A model generated the notes under the pieces. It was not told the origin of the DNA and did not search any database. It saw nothing but the letters and a program-made list of their open reading frames with translations. The translations under genes were made by a program, and so were the position numbers. From Rubrimonas cliftonensis (lineage in GTDB: Bacteria > Pseudomonadota > Alphaproteobacteria > Rhodobacterales > Rhodobacteraceae), in the NCBI RefSeq assembly GCF_900107585.1, contig NZ_FNQM01000001.1, forward strand, positions 310,001 through 374,000: a DNA stretch of 64,000 bases. The letters run 5' to 3'. Shown here piece by piece: positions 44,758 to 54,415 of the stretch. Within the stretch, counting starts at the first letter, position 1; each line of letters starts with the position of its first letter.

Positions 44758-46203
44758 TCAGTTCTCGAGGCTCAGGGCGACAAAGCGCAGTTCGCCGGCC
44801 GTCTGCAGCAGGAGCAGCACGGTGGACCGGCGGGCCTTGCGGGCCTCGTCGATCTTGGCGACCACCTCGCGCGGCTGGCTGACCGGCGTCTGGGCCACCT
44901 CCACGATGACGTCGCCCGGCCGTACGCCCTTCTCCGCGGCGGGGCTGTCGCTCTCCACCGCAGACACCACGACGCCTTCCACGTCCTCGTCGAGACCGAG
45001 ATTGGCGCGCGTCTCGGCGGTCAGCGCCTCAAGCGTCATGCCGAGCTCAGCGCTCGGCGCGCCGTTGGCGCCGTCAGGCAGCGTCGCGACCTCGTTCTCC
45101 TCCAGCAGGCCCACCTCCACGCGCAGGGTCTGGAGCGAGCCCTTGCGCCACACGCCGACCGGCACATCGGCCCCCACGGCGGTGTCGGCCACGATGCGCG
45201 GCAGATCCCGCATCTCGTCGACGTCCTGTCCGTCGAAGGTCACGATGACGTCGCCCGGCTCCATGCCCGCCTCCGCCGCCGGACCGCCGCGCGTCACGTC
45301 GGCGATGAGCGCGCCGCGGGCCGGATCGAGATCAAGCCCCTCCGCGATCTCGGGCGTGACGGTCTGGATGCGCACGCCGAGCCAGCCGCGCCGGGTCTGG
45401 CCGTATTCGCGCAGCTGCGCGACGATGTTGTTGACGAGATTGGACGGAACCGAGAAGCCGATGCCGATGGAGCCGCCCGAGGGCGAGATGATCGCCGTGT
45501 TGACGCCGATCACCTGACCTTCGAGGTTGAACAGCGGACCGCCGGAGTTGCCCCGATTGATCGCCGCGTCGGTCTGGATGAAGTCGTCGTAGGGGCCCGC
45601 GTTGATGTCGCGGTTGCGGGCCGAGACGATGCCCGCCGAAACCGAGCCGCCGAGGCCGAACGGGTTGCCGATCGCCAGCACCCAGTCCCCGACCCGGATG
45701 GCGTCGCTGTCGCCGAGATCGACGGAGATGAGCGGCGACGTCGGCTCGACCTTCAGCACCGCGATGTCGGTCTTGGGGTCGGTGCCGAGCAGCGTCGCCG
45801 GCAGCGACGAGCCGTCCGAGAAGTTGGCGACGATCTCATCGGCGTTCTCGATCACGTGGTTGTTCGTGACGATCACGCCCGAGGGGTCGATCACGAAGCC
45901 TGAGCCCAGCGAGCTGACCGAGCGCGGGCCGCGCTGGTTGCGCTCGAAGAAGTCCCGGAACAGGTCCTCGAACGGGGCGCCCTCGGGAATGTTGGGCGGC
46001 TGCGGCCCGGCCGCGCCGACGCTCTGCCTGGTGGAGATATTGACGACCGCGGGGCTCAGCTGCTCGGCGAGATCGGCGAAACTGGGCGGCCGCTCCTGCG
46101 CCGCCGCCTCGTCCGGCGCAAAGGCCGGCGCGGCGAGGCCCATGGTCAGGCCGACGGCCCCAGCCCTGAGGGCCAAACTGAACAGTCGCGAAAACTCAGT
46201 CAT
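44758..46203 (-). CDS. degQ: Periplasmic serine protease of the Do/DegQ family
   Basis: A 481-residue HtrA protease. A signal peptide precedes the trypsin-like domain with His116 (TNNHVIENAD), Asp146 (KTDIAVLKV) and Ser220 (NRGNSGGPLF). Two PDZ domains follow (GWLGVRIQTV from about 265, and a second from about 370 with VRPGDVIVEVAQ). It degrades misfolded envelope proteins. It follows hflK and hflC with 82 bases between, as in other alphaproteobacteria, where the three genes form an envelope quality-control locus. Confidence 0.95.
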   Translation of the reverse strand: MTEFSRLFSLALRAGAVGLTMGLAAPAFAPDEAAAQERPPSFADLAEQLSPAVVNISTRQSVGAAGPQPPNIPEGAPFEDLFRDFFERNQRGPRSVSSLGSGFVIDPSGVIVTNNHVIENADEIVANFSDGSSLPATLLGTDPKTDIAVLKVEPTSPLISVDLGDSDAIRVGDWVLAIGNPFGLGGSVSAGIVSARNRDINAGPYDDFIQTDAAINRGNSGGPLFNLEGQVIGVNTAIISPSGGSIGIGFSVPSNLVNNIVAQLREYGQTRRGWLGVRIQTVTPEIAEGLDLDPARGALIADVTRGGPAAEAGMEPGDVIVTFDGQDVDEMRDLPRIVADTAVGADVPVGVWRKGSLQTLRVEVGLLEENEVATLPDGANGAPSAELGMTLEALTAETRANLGLDEDVEGVVVSAVESDSPAAEKGVRPGDVIVEVAQTPVSQPREVVAKIDEARKARRSTVLLLLQTAGELRFVALSLEN

Positions 46204-46285
46204 GTTTCGACTCCTGGCTCAAAAGGCCGCTACGGGCGGCCGCCGCGCGCGCGCGGCGACCGCATCGGGCGCATGGCGCCCGCAC

Positions 46286-47185
46286 TCACTGCGTCGGTCT
46301 CGCCTGCGCAGGCGCGCCGTTGGGGTTGCGCAGGTAGTTGAAGAACTCGCTCTCGGGCGACATCACCATCGACGAGTTGCCGCCCTGCAGCGCGCCCTCA
46401 TAGGCCCGCATCGACCGGTAGAACGCGAAGAACTCGGGGTCGCGCCCAAAGGCCTCTGCGAAGACGGCGTTGCGCTCGGCGTCGGCCCGGCCGCGGATCA
46501 CGTCGGCTTCCCGGCGCGCCTCGGAGACGAGTTCGACCGCCTGCCTGTCGGCGTTCGCACGCACGCGCTGCGCGGCCTCGGCGCCGCGGGCCCGTTCATC
46601 GGCGGCCTCGCGCTCGCGCTCGGCCTTCATGCGCTCGAAGGTCGCCTGGAGGTTCTGTTCGGGAAGGTCGGCGCGACGGATGCGGACGTCGACGATGTCG
46701 ACGCCGAGTTCGCGGGCGGATGTCCGCGCGTCGTCGCGGATCTGCTCCATCAGCGCCGTGCGCTCGTCCGACAGCACCGCGTCCGAACCGACCGAACCCA
46801 GAACCTCGCGCAGTGAGGCGTTCAGGATGCGCTCGAGCCGCGGAACCGCCGCCGCCTCGTCAAAGACCGCCTGGCGGAAGCGGATCGTGTCGACGATGCG
46901 CCAGCGGGCGAAGGCGTCCACGACCAGACGGCGATCGTCGAGCGGCGTGACCTCGAGCGCCCGGGTGTCGAGCGGCAGGATGCGATCCTCGAAATAGACG
47001 ACGTTCTGGATGAACGGCGCCTTGACGTAGAGGCCCGGCTCCTCGACCGGGTCGCCGCGGACCTGACCGAACTGCAGCACCAGCGCGCGCTGGCGCTCGT
47101 CCACGATGAACAGCGCGTTCGCAAGCAGGAAAAGCCCGACGGCGAGCGCCGCCCCTGCGATGATCGGCCAACGTCCCTGCATCAC
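46286..47185 (-). CDS. hflC: HflC, modulator of FtsH protease
   Basis: HflC, 299 residues, an SPFH/band 7 membrane protein. One N-terminal helix (GAALAVGLFLLANALFIVDE) is followed by the SPFH domain (RALVLQFGQVRGDPVEEPGLYVKAPFIQNVVYFEDR) and a coiled coil with many Ala/Arg/Glu (EREREAADERARGAEAAQ). HflK and HflC form a cage around FtsH. It overlaps hflK by 4 bases. Confidence 0.96.
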   Translation of the reverse strand: MMQGRWPIIAGAALAVGLFLLANALFIVDERQRALVLQFGQVRGDPVEEPGLYVKAPFIQNVVYFEDRILPLDTRALEVTPLDDRRLVVDAFARWRIVDTIRFRQAVFDEAAAVPRLERILNASLREVLGSVGSDAVLSDERTALMEQIRDDARTSARELGVDIVDVRIRRADLPEQNLQATFERMKAEREREAADERARGAEAAQRVRANADRQAVELVSEARREADVIRGRADAERNAVFAEAFGRDPEFFAFYRSMRAYEGALQGGNSSMVMSPESEFFNYLRNPNGAPAQARPTQ

Positions 47186-48327
47186 CGGTCGCTCCTGCGG
47201 GTCAGTTCGTTGAGGGGGAGATAGGGCACGACGCCCTGTCCACCCCCGCCATTGGCGCCGACGTCGTCAAGGATCACCTTGTCCATGCCGCCGAGCACCC
47301 TCTCCATCGTCTCCAGATAGAGGCGCTGCCGCGTCACGTCAGGGGCGCGGGCGTATTCGTCGTAGATCGACACGAAGCGCGCCGCCTCGCCCGAGGCCTC
47401 GTTGACCGTCTGCGCCGCGTAGGCTTCGGCCTCCTGGAGGATCTGCGCCGCGGAGCCGCGCGCCTCGGCGAGCGCCTGGTTTGCGTAGGCCTCGGCGCGG
47501 CTCTCGGCGGTGTTGCGGTCCTGCGCCGCCGCCTGAACGTCGCGGAATGCGTCGATGACCTCGTTCGGCGGGTCGGCGCGGTCGAAGTTCACGCGCAGGA
47601 TGTTCACGCCGGCCTCGTAGCCGTCGAGCGTCTGCTGGATCAGGTCGCGGACCTGCTGGCTGACGAGCGCGCGGTCACGGTTGAGGATCGGGCTGAGCTG
47701 GGAGCGGCCGATCACTTCCCGCATCGCGGACTCGCTCACGGCGCGGATGGTCTCGGTCTGGCCCGCCAGATTGAAGAGATGCGCCCGCAGGTCGTTGATG
47801 TTCCACACGACCTGAAAATCGATGTCGACGATGTTCTCGTCGCCGGTGAGCATCAGGCCGGTGTCCGCGAGGCGGTTGCGCGAACTCTGTTCGAAACCGA
47901 TGTCCACGGTGTTTTCCCGCGTCACCGCGCGCTTCTCGTAGGTCACGAAGGGGAATGGCGCGAACTGCAGGCCGCTGTCGCGCGTGCCGATGTACTCGCC
48001 GAACAGAAGCTCGACGGACTGCTCTTCGGGCTTGACCGTATAGAGCGACGCGAAAATCCACACGGCGACAAGCGCGACGCCGATGAGCGCGAAGCCCTTC
48101 CTGCCGAGCGGCGGCAGACCGCCGCCGCCGCGCCCGCGGCCCCCGCCGCCGCCGCCGACGATCACCCGGAGTTTCTCGCGCCCCTGGCGCAGGATGTCGT
48201 CGATGTCGGGCGGCCTGCGGTCGCCGCCGCCGCCGCCGCCGCCGCCCCACGGCCCCTTGCCGCCGCCGGATCCGCCTCCCTGGCCGCCCCCGCCCCAGGG
48301 ACCGCCGGAATTATTGCTCCAAGGCAT
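47182..48327 (-). CDS. hflK: HflK, modulator of FtsH protease
   Basis: HflK, 381 residues. A cytosolic Gly/Trp-rich N-terminus (MPWSNNSGGPWGGGGQGG) precedes the single transmembrane helix (GFALIGVALVAVWIFASLY), the SPFH domain and a coiled coil rich in Ala/Glu. The ATG at 48327 has AGGAGG upstream; the open frame further back lacks family residues. Operon hflK-hflC-degQ. Confidence 0.96.
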   Translation of the reverse strand: MPWSNNSGGPWGGGGQGGGSGGGKGPWGGGGGGGGDRRPPDIDDILRQGREKLRVIVGGGGGGRGRGGGGLPPLGRKGFALIGVALVAVWIFASLYTVKPEEQSVELLFGEYIGTRDSGLQFAPFPFVTYEKRAVTRENTVDIGFEQSSRNRLADTGLMLTGDENIVDIDFQVVWNINDLRAHLFNLAGQTETIRAVSESAMREVIGRSQLSPILNRDRALVSQQVRDLIQQTLDGYEAGVNILRVNFDRADPPNEVIDAFRDVQAAAQDRNTAESRAEAYANQALAEARGSAAQILQEAEAYAAQTVNEASGEAARFVSIYDEYARAPDVTRQRLYLETMERVLGGMDKVILDDVGANGGGGQGVVPYLPLNELTRRSDR

Positions 48328-48453
48328 ATGGACCTGATCCTCCTGCACGAACCGTGCACTGGTTATAGGCGCCCCCCGGCGGCGTCGCAACGCGCAGCCC
48401 GGCGCTTCTTTTTCGTTGCGCCGCGCCTGGAGCCGCGGGCCCGGGGTTCAAGG

Positions 48454-48472
48454 GGCGCGACGATGTCGCGCC
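48454..48472 (-). terminator. Short hairpin after gor
   Basis: An 8-bp perfect stem (GGCGCGAC / GTCGCGCC) with a 3-base loop lies 7 bases after the gor stop on the minus strand, before the hflK promoter region. Confidence 0.5.
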
Positions 48473-48479
48473 GCGACCG

Positions 48480-49829
48480 TCACGCAACCGGGTCGCGCAT
48501 CGTCACGAGCTCCTCCGCCGCAGTCGGATGCACGGCGACGGTGCGGTCGAAATCCTCCTTGGTGGCGCCCATCTTCACCGCAACGCCGGCGAGCTGGATC
48601 ATCTCGCCTGCGGCGTGACCGGCGATGTGCACGCCGAGCACCCGGCGGTCCGACGGCCGCACCACGAGCTTCATCATCACCTTTTCGTCACGTCCCGAAA
48701 GCGTCGCCATCATCGGCCGGAAGATCGCGCGGTAGATCTCCACCTCGCCCTCCGCGCGGGCCTGCTCCTCCGTCAGCCCCACCGTGCCGAGCTCTGGCTG
48801 GGTGAAGACCGCGGTGGCGACGCAGGCGTGATCGGGCTTCGTCGGCCGGCCGTTGAACACCGTCTCGACGAAGGCGGCGCCCTCGCGGATCGCCACGGGC
48901 GTCAGGGCCATGCGGTCGGTCACGTCGCCGACCGCGTAGATCGACGGGACGGTGGACTGGGAATAGTCGTCCACCTTCACCGCGCCGCCCGGCGTCAGCG
49001 CCACGCCGACGTCCTCCAGCCCGAGGCCGGCGGTGTTGGGCCGTCGGCCCGTGCCGAAGAACACGACGTCGGCGCTCGCCTCGCCGCCGGACCGCAGCTT
49101 CGCGCGCAGGCCGTCGCTGGTCTCCTCGATGGCGACGACGTCCTCGCCGAAGCGCACGTCGACGCCGCGCGCCGCCATGCTCTCCGCGACGAAGGCGCGA
49201 AGGTTGTTGTCGAAGCCCTTGAGAAACATGTCGCCGCGATAGACCAGCGTCGTCTCCACCCCCAGCCCGTGGAAGATGCAGGCGAACTCGCAGGCGATGT
49301 AGCCGCCGCCGACGAGCAGGACCTTGCGCGGCAGCCGGTCGAGATGGAACGCTTCGTTCGACGTGATCCCGAGAGCGCGCCCGGGCATGTCCGGCACGAA
49401 GGGCGCCCCGCCGGTCGCGACGAGGATGTGGCGGGCGCTGACGGTTCCGCCCTCGGCCAGCGCCACCTCGTGCGGCCCCGCCACCGTCGCACGGCAGCGA
49501 TGCAGCGTGGCGCCCGCATTCGACAGGTTGCGCTCGTAGATCGACTCAAGCCGCGCGATCTCGCGATCCTTCGCCTGAAGGAAGGTCGGCCAGTCGAAGC
49601 TGGTCTCGCCCACGCTCCACCCGAAGCCGCGGGCGTCCTCGAACGCCTCCGAGAAGGCGGAGGCGTAGACCATGAGCTTCTTCGGCACGCAGCCGCGGAT
49701 GACGCAGGTGCCACCGAAGCGGTGCTCCTCCGCCACGCCCACCTTCGCGCCGCCCTGCGCGGCGAGGCGGCCGGCGCGCACGCCGCCGGAGCCCCCGCCG
49801 ATCACGAAAAGGTCATAGTCGAAAGCCAT
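48480..49829 (-). CDS. gor: Glutathione-disulfide reductase
   Basis: A 449-residue FAD enzyme reducing oxidised glutathione with NADPH. FAD motif VIGGGSGGVRAGR, redox-active disulfide C42/C47 in GGTCVIRGCVPKK, NADPH motif VGGGYIACEFA, and the C-terminal catalytic HPTAAEELVTM. Normal length; single gene. Confidence 0.95.
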   Translation of the reverse strand: MAFDYDLFVIGGGSGGVRAGRLAAQGGAKVGVAEEHRFGGTCVIRGCVPKKLMVYASAFSEAFEDARGFGWSVGETSFDWPTFLQAKDREIARLESIYERNLSNAGATLHRCRATVAGPHEVALAEGGTVSARHILVATGGAPFVPDMPGRALGITSNEAFHLDRLPRKVLLVGGGYIACEFACIFHGLGVETTLVYRGDMFLKGFDNNLRAFVAESMAARGVDVRFGEDVVAIEETSDGLRAKLRSGGEASADVVFFGTGRRPNTAGLGLEDVGVALTPGGAVKVDDYSQSTVPSIYAVGDVTDRMALTPVAIREGAAFVETVFNGRPTKPDHACVATAVFTQPELGTVGLTEEQARAEGEVEIYRAIFRPMMATLSGRDEKVMMKLVVRPSDRRVLGVHIAGHAAGEMIQLAGVAVKMGATKEDFDRTVAVHPTAAEELVTMRDPVA

Positions 49830-49928
49830 CGATCCCCCTCATCCGGCCGCCGAAGGCCGGCGGTCCGCCCGACCGCCGCGCAACCGGCGGAGCTTGCCCT
49901 TCGCCGCCGCCGCGCGGCCGGCGCGCGG

Positions 49929-50657
49929 TCACGCCTTCGGCGCGTCGCGCCTTTCGGTCCCTCCGTCCTCGCGCCCGAAGATCGCGGCGTCGGCGACGCC
50001 GAGGAACAGGCCGGTGTCGATCACGCCGGGGATCGCCACGAGCTCCGACGCGAGCCGCCGGGGAGCGCCGATTCGACCGAGCCTGAGATCGAGGATCATG
50101 TGGCCGCCGTCGGTGATGAAGGGCGTGTCCCTGGCGAGCCGCAGCGCGGTCTCACGACCGGACACGTCGGCGTCCGCGAGCACCGCCTCCACCAGCGCCT
50201 TCGTCGTCTCCCAGCCGAAGGGCACGATCTCCACGGGCAGCGGAAACGCCCCGAGCACGTCGACGGACTTGCTCGCATCCGCGATCACGATCATGCGGTC
50301 GGACGCGCAGGCGACGATCTTCTCCTGAAGCAGCGCCCCGCCGCCGCCCTTGATGAGGTTCAACTCCGGATCGACCTCGTCGGCGCCGTCCACCGTCAGG
50401 TCGAGCCAGCCGGCATCGTCGAGGGTTGTCAGCCGCAGGCCGGAACGCTCCGCGAGTTCGCCCGTCCGCAGGCTCGTCGGCACGCCGACGACGTCCCTGA
50501 AGCGGCCCGCGCCGCAGGCCTCGCCCAGCAGGCGCACGAACCAGTCGGCCGTCGACCCGGTGCCGAGCCCGAGGCGCATCCCGCTCTGCACATCGTCAAG
50601 CGCCGCCAGCGCGGCGGCGCGCTTGCCGGCGTCGGCGGCGCTGGGGGTCTTGGTCAT
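49929..50657 (-). CDS. rpiA: Ribose-5-phosphate isomerase A
   Basis: RpiA, 242 residues, interconverts ribose-5-P and ribulose-5-P. Landmarks are [53 protein letters not shown] and [12 protein letters not shown]. The ATG at 50657 has GAGGAG upstream. It may be co-transcribed with the downstream gor, which starts 99 bases after it. Confidence 0.96.
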   Translation of the reverse strand: MTKTPSAADAGKRAAALAALDDVQSGMRLGLGTGSTADWFVRLLGEACGAGRFRDVVGVPTSLRTGELAERSGLRLTTLDDAGWLDLTVDGADEVDPELNLIKGGGGALLQEKIVACASDRMIVIADASKSVDVLGAFPLPVEIVPFGWETTKALVEAVLADADVSGRETALRLARDTPFITDGGHMILDLRLGRIGAPRRLASELVAIPGVIDTGLFLGVADAAIFGREDGGTERRDAPKA

Positions 50658-50740
50658 GCGCTGGACTCCTCGCTCGTCGCGCACCATAGCTTCCCGCGGG
50701 GCTGGCGCAATCTCCGCCGCGAAGCGTTTCGGGGCCGGAC

Positions 50741-51673
50741 GTGGAGAAGCAGGCTGTGCGGCTGCTCGTTTCGATACCGACGCGCAATCGCCCGCAACTG
50801 CTGAAGGCCGCGCTCGACAGCCTTGCGCGCGCGGACGCCCCCGAGGGCGCGACGATCGAGATCCTGGTGGTCGACAACAACGCCGACCCCGACGAAGCCG
50901 CCCGGATCGCGGCGCTCGTCGCCGATTCGGCGGGGCGGTTCCCTGCGCGCGTCGAGACGGAGGGCCGGCTCGGCATTCCCTTCGTGCGCAACCGCGCGCT
51001 GGCGGCGGCGCGGCGCGGAGGCCACGACGCGGTGTTCCTGCTCGACGCCGATCAGACCGTCGCGCCCGACATCTTTCGCACGCTGCTGAAAGTCGCCGCC
51101 GAGGAAGCCGCCGACGTGGTCAAGCCGCTCGTGCGCTGGGAGTTCGAGCCGCCGGCGCGGTATGGGGAGGCGTTCGAGGGCCGAAAGGAGCCGGCCGACC
51201 CGCCCCCGCGCACCGCGCTGACCGGCCATGTCGCCACCAACGGCGTTCTGGTGTCGCGGCGCGTCTGGGGCGATATCGGCCTCTCCTTCGACGAACGCAG
51301 GCCGCTCATCGGCGGCGAGGACGCCGGCTACTTCACCCGCGCCGCCGCCGCCGGCGCGGTCATGACGCTGACCCGGGAAACCCATGAGGTGGAGTTCCGC
51401 CCCGCCGCGAAACAGACCCGCGCCTGGCTGCTGCGCCGCGCGATGCGCGTCGGCAACGCCGAGGCGCTGTTCCGGCTCAAGGGCTACAGTTCCGCGCAAA
51501 CCTTCCTTTCGGGGCTGCTGCAGGCCGCCTATTACGGCGTGGCGGCGGTCGCGCCGGCCTCGCGTCCGGAGCGGCGCATCCGACGCCTGTCGCGCTGCGC
51601 CAAGGCGCTCGGCGCGATGCTCGGCGCGCTGGGCGTGTGCGTGAAGGAATATCGGCGCACAGTGGGTCGCTGA
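50741..51673 (+). CDS. Family 2 glycosyltransferase
   Basis: A 310-residue GT-A enzyme with [26 protein letters not shown], and the DXD-like LLDADQT motif, then [14 protein letters not shown] and a basic amphipathic C-terminus. It most resembles ExoM-type transferases that extend surface polysaccharides. No polysaccharide cluster surrounds it. It starts with a GTG at 50741. Confidence 0.85.
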   Translation: MEKQAVRLLVSIPTRNRPQLLKAALDSLARADAPEGATIEILVVDNNADPDEAARIAALVADSAGRFPARVETEGRLGIPFVRNRALAAARRGGHDAVFLLDADQTVAPDIFRTLLKVAAEEAADVVKPLVRWEFEPPARYGEAFEGRKEPADPPPRTALTGHVATNGVLVSRRVWGDIGLSFDERRPLIGGEDAGYFTRAAAAGAVMTLTRETHEVEFRPAAKQTRAWLLRRAMRVGNAEALFRLKGYSSAQTFLSGLLQAAYYGVAAVAPASRPERRIRRLSRCAKALGAMLGALGVCVKEYRRTVGR

Positions 51674-51715
51674 GCCGGCGCCCCGCAAGGCGCGCCGCAC
51701 CGGCTGGAGTTCGAG

Positions 51716-53110
51716 ATGGTCCTGAGCGTTTTCGAAATCTTCAAGATCGGGGTCGGCCCGTCCAGCTCCCACACCATGGGGCCCATGACGGCCGCGGCGC
51801 GGTTTCTCGACCTGCTGCGCGACCCGGCCTCGCGGGCGCCGGGGGCCGGCGCTCCGGCGCGGCTCTCGTGCCGCCTGCACGGCTCGCTCGCCTTCACGGG
51901 ACGCGGCCATGCGACGGACCGCGCGGTGATCCAGGGGCTCGCCGGGCAGACGCCGGAGACGTTCGAGCCCGAAGCCGCCGCCGCCGCGGTGCGCCGGGCG
52001 CAGGAGGAGGGGCGCGTCGCGCCGCCGGACCTTCCGGAGATGGGCTTCGAGCCCGACGCCGACCTCGTTTTCGACTACGGCCCGCCCCTGCCCGGCCACG
52101 CCAACGCGATGGTGCTGGAGGCGCGGGACGCCGCCGGCGTCGTCGCCGCGCGCGAGACGTACTATTCCGTCGGCGGCGGCTTCGTGCTCACGGAGGCCGA
52201 GCTTGCGCGCCGCGATCAGGCCGTCGCGGACGATGCCCCCCTGCCCTTCGCTTTTCGCTCCGCCTCCCAGATGCTCGACATGGCGCTCGCGTCGGGGCTT
52301 GGCGTCGCGGGCATGATGCGTGCGAACGAACTCGCGCGCCGCGACGGCGCCGAACTCGACGCCGGGCTCGACCGCATATGGGCGACGATGTCGGCCTGCA
52401 TCGACCGCGGCCTCGCCGCGCGCGGCGAACTGCCCGGCGGGCTGCGCGTGCGCCGCCGCGCCGGGCCGATCCACGAACAGCTCGTGGCGGAGCGCGGCCT
52501 CAACCGCGCGGCGCCCCATACGGTGAACGACTGGCTGACGGTCTGCGCCATGGCCGTCAACGAGGAGAACGCCGCCGGCGGGCAGGTAGTCACGGCACCG
52601 ACGAACGGCGCGGCCGGGGTGATCCCGGCGGCGATCCGCTATCACCTCGACCATGTCGCCGGGGCCCGGCCGACCGACGTGCGCGACATGCTGCTGACCG
52701 CCGCGGCGATCGGCGGGCTGATCAAGACGAACGCCTCGATCTCGGGCGCCGAGTGCGGCTGCCAGGCCGAGGTCGGCTCCGCCTCGGCCATGGCGGCCGC
52801 CGCCCTCGCCCATGTCTGGGGCGGCGACGCGCGACGGGTCGAGAACGCGGCCGAGATCGCGCTGGAGCATCATCTCGGCATGACCTGCGACCCCATCGCG
52901 GGGCTCGTTCAGGTGCCGTGCATCGAGCGCAACGGGCTCGGCGCGGTCAAGGCCGTCACCGCGGCCTCGCTGGCGCTGCGCGGCGACGGGGCGCATCTCG
53001 TCAGCCTCGACGCCTGCGTGGAGACCATGCGCCAGACCGGCCGCGACATGGGGGAGAAGTACAAGGAGACGTCGCTCGGCGGCCTCGCCGTCAACGTCCC
53101 CAACTGCTGA
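51716..53110 (+). CDS. sdaA: L-serine ammonia-lyase, single-chain
   Basis: A 464-residue iron-sulfur serine dehydratase converting L-serine to pyruvate and ammonia. The N-terminal beta domain has [13 protein letters not shown], and the alpha domain has [27 protein letters not shown] and [16 protein letters not shown] with the cluster cysteines. It starts 42 bases after the glycosyltransferase. It is followed 2 bases later by an exporter, suggesting a two-gene unit. Confidence 0.95.
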   Translation: MVLSVFEIFKIGVGPSSSHTMGPMTAAARFLDLLRDPASRAPGAGAPARLSCRLHGSLAFTGRGHATDRAVIQGLAGQTPETFEPEAAAAAVRRAQEEGRVAPPDLPEMGFEPDADLVFDYGPPLPGHANAMVLEARDAAGVVAARETYYSVGGGFVLTEAELARRDQAVADDAPLPFAFRSASQMLDMALASGLGVAGMMRANELARRDGAELDAGLDRIWATMSACIDRGLAARGELPGGLRVRRRAGPIHEQLVAERGLNRAAPHTVNDWLTVCAMAVNEENAAGGQVVTAPTNGAAGVIPAAIRYHLDHVAGARPTDVRDMLLTAAAIGGLIKTNASISGAECGCQAEVGSASAMAAAALAHVWGGDARRVENAAEIALEHHLGMTCDPIAGLVQVPCIERNGLGAVKAVTAASLALRGDGAHLVSLDACVETMRQTGRDMGEKYKETSLGGLAVNVPNC

Positions 53111-53112
53111 GG

Positions 53113-54120
53113 ATGCGCATGGTGGCCGCCGCAGACCCCACGACCGCGCCTCCCCCGGCGACGCCCATGGCGGCGGTGCCGGCGCCCGGCCTGATGGCCG
53201 GCGTGGGCTTCATGCTGGTCTTCGCCGCCATCGCGCCGCTGCTCGACATGTTCGCGAAGCTCGCCGCGCCGGAAGCGACCGCCGCCCAGACCGCCTTCGC
53301 CCGCTTCGCGCTGCAGACGGTGTTTCTGGCGCCGGTGCTGGCGCTGCGCGGACGGCTGCGCCTGCCCGACCGCGCGGAATGGGCGATCCATGCCGGGCGC
53401 GGCGCGATGCTGGCCGCCGCGACGACCTGCTTCTTCACCGCCATCGCCGTGATGCCGCTCGCCGACGCGCTGGCCATCGTCTTCGTCTCGCCGCTGATCC
53501 TGACGTTGCTGGCCGGGCCGATGCTCGGCGAGACGGTGGGCTGGCGGCGACGCCTCGCCTGCCTGGCCGGCCTCGGCGGCGCGATGCTGGTGGCGCAGCC
53601 GGGGTTCTCCGAAGTCGGCTGGGTCGTGACGGCGCCGCTGGGCACGGCGGTGTTCTTCGCGCTCTACCTCGCCCTGACCCGGCGCCACGGCGCGCGCAGC
53701 GACCCGGTCACGATGCAGTTCTGGTCGGGCCTCGTCGGCGGCCTGGCGATGGCGGCGGCGCTCGGGCTCGGCTTCGCGACGGGGTCGGAGACTTTCGCGG
53801 TGCGCGCCTTCGGCGTGGAGACCGGGCTCTATCTCGTCGGCATGGGCGCCTGCGCGACCGTCGCGCATCTCGCCATCGCTGCCGCGTTCCAGCGCGCGCC
53901 GGCCGGCGTGCTGGCGCCCCTGCAGTATCTCGAGATCGTCACGGCGGTCACGGTGGGGTGGCTGGTGTTCGACGACCTGCCGGGGCCGATGACCTGGGCC
54001 GGCGTCGCGGTCATCGTCGGCGCCGGGCTCGTCGTCGTGCACCGGGAGCGCGCGGCGGCGCGGCGGGCTTATGGCCCGGCGCTCGGGGCGCCGCGAGACG
54101 GCGGGCTGACGCGGCGCTGA
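53113..54120 (+). CDS. EamA/DMT-family transporter
   Basis: A 335-residue membrane protein with ten helices in two EamA repeats ([26 protein letters not shown] and [27 protein letters not shown]). Such proteins export amino acids or other metabolites. The gene begins 2 bases after sdaA, so a role in serine or pyruvate-related export is possible. Start: ATG at 53113 (or 53119). Confidence 0.85.
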   Translation: MRMVAAADPTTAPPPATPMAAVPAPGLMAGVGFMLVFAAIAPLLDMFAKLAAPEATAAQTAFARFALQTVFLAPVLALRGRLRLPDRAEWAIHAGRGAMLAAATTCFFTAIAVMPLADALAIVFVSPLILTLLAGPMLGETVGWRRRLACLAGLGGAMLVAQPGFSEVGWVVTAPLGTAVFFALYLALTRRHGARSDPVTMQFWSGLVGGLAMAAALGLGFATGSETFAVRAFGVETGLYLVGMGACATVAHLAIAAAFQRAPAGVLAPLQYLEIVTAVTVGWLVFDDLPGPMTWAGVAVIVGAGLVVVHRERAAARRAYGPALGAPRDGGLTRR

Positions 54121-54373
54121 CGCCGGCCGCGCCATGATGCAGGCGGCGACGGGGTCTCCCGTCCTCGCATCCGGACGCCGGGCTTTCGCCCCAGGCCTCC
54201 GCCCCCGTCGCCCCGCGCCGGCCCGTCAGGCCGCGCGGCCCTGCGGGGTCCGTCGCGCGCGGGTATCGCGCGTCGGCCCCGGCTTTTCGCGCCGTCAGCC
54301 CGCGCCGCAGCCCGCGCCTTCGGTCGCGCGCGAGCCTTCGGCGCGCTCTGACGTTTCTCTGACGCTTGCGCGC

Positions 54374-54389
54374 TTAACGCTTCGTTAAC
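54374..54389 (+). promoter_or_regulatory. Consensus CtrA-binding box before the peroxidase gene
   Basis: TTAACGCTTCGTTAAC matches TTAA-N7-TTAAC without a mismatch. It begins 42 bases and ends 26 bases before the peroxidase ATG. The rest of the 295-base gap (54121-54373) holds no ORF with gene-like features; it is GC-rich, unlike the AT-richer end with this box. Confidence 0.8.
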
Positions 54390-54415
54390 GAAAGCAGACC
54401 CCACGAGGACGCGCC

